A stretch of DNA of 64,000 bases from Chamaea fasciata (Eukaryota; Chordata; Aves; Passeriformes; Sylviidae), in the NCBI GenBank assembly GCA_029207755.1, contig JARCOQ010000002.1, positions 44,967,744 through 45,031,743 on the forward strand. The letters are read 5' to 3'. Made by a program: the position numbers and the translations under genes. The notes beneath the pieces are model-generated. The model was given only the letters and a program-made list of their open reading frames with translations, was not told the DNA's origin and searched no databases. The number at the start of each line of letters is the position of its first letter. Within the stretch, counting starts at the first letter, position 1. This document shows positions 63,546 through 64,000 of this stretch, piece after piece.

Positions 63546-64000
63546 TACATCCCAAAAGAGTTAGATCATACAGTAGTCAATTGGAGATAATCATAGTGTC
63601 AGTTAGGGATTGCTGTCTGCATAGGGGAATGTGCAGATATATGCAGGAAACTGAGTTTCAGCAGCTAATGTGGAAATGGCTGTGACTGTGCTGCCAATAT
63701 AATTGTTAGACGCAGGAATCACAGTGCTGTGGGAAAATGTGTACACTGTCTTTACTTATTGTTCCTGACGTAGTTTCAGTGAGTGGCACCAGCCAGGACA
63801 GATAGCCTTCTGAGAGCCTTCTACTGTAGTCTAATTAAATCATCTTGTCAGTTATGGTGTTTTAATTCCAGAACATTTAATGCTTTCTTCTTGTTCAGTC
63901 TGTGTAGAGAAAGTGACGGTATTAAGTTTAGATGGTCTGAATCACTTATTACACCTTTGAATTTAATAGTCACGTTAAGTTGTGATACTACTTGGTTTAA
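63408..64000 (+). repeat. Direct duplication, copy 2 (runs off the window)
   Basis: Partner of 59,820-60,394. 63,669-64,000 is almost identical to 60,066-60,394, while 63,408-63,668 is much more diverged. It reaches the last base of the window, so its right end is unknown. Confidence 0.95.

Noticed and set aside
1..64000. CRISPR arrays, phage or bacterial mobile elements, rRNA genes
   Set aside because: Nothing of this kind was seen. Composition and repeats are those of a bird nuclear genome.

Overview
The window reads as AT-rich, intron- and intergene-like DNA from a bird, most probably a passerine. The evidence is the chicken-repeat type LINE CR1 (several fragments, both strands) and two kinds of long terminal repeat (LTR) that I recognise as typical of songbird genomes. 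There are no bacterial-style operons, no rRNA, no CRISPR array and no tRNA I could support. Nearly all open frames are short chance frames or lie inside retroelement debris. No intact protein-coding gene can be read.

Layout. Positions 1-52,000 look like gene-poor DNA holding CR1 pieces (5.6-5.9, 18.3-19.0, 35.6-37.0 and 46.2-46.4 kb), two apparently solo LTRs of one family (10.07-10.91 and 31.79-32.74 kb), a fragment of a second LTR type in antisense (15.3 kb), a 90-base direct repeat around that fragment, and simple-sequence tracts. Some AT-rich stretches carry clustered homeobox/POU-type motifs (38.65-38.88 kb, 40.5-40.6 kb) and could be conserved regulatory DNA, but that needs alignment to show.

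Positions 52,200-54,700 are the one place that looks like the start of a gene. A possible signal-peptide exon with a phase-1 splice donor lies at 52,358-52,439. A strong CpG island follows at about 53.2-54.56 kb, with a CAGCC pentamer array and an 11-base minisatellite inside it. The island carries two good plus-strand splice donors (after 54,058 and 54,392), followed by a good acceptor before 54,572 and another donor after 54,671. I read this as a plus-strand promoter with 5' exons whose large introns run to the end of the window. The gene is not identified.

Positions 54,700-64,000 look like intron: homopolymer tracts (A, two G runs), a possible 99-base exon at 62,971-63,069, and a direct duplication of about 0.58 kb (59.82-60.39 kb and 63.41-64.00 kb). 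Each copy starts with an antisense CR1 3' end. The left part of the duplication is clearly diverged while the right 330 bases are almost identical, which is the most unusual pattern in the window.
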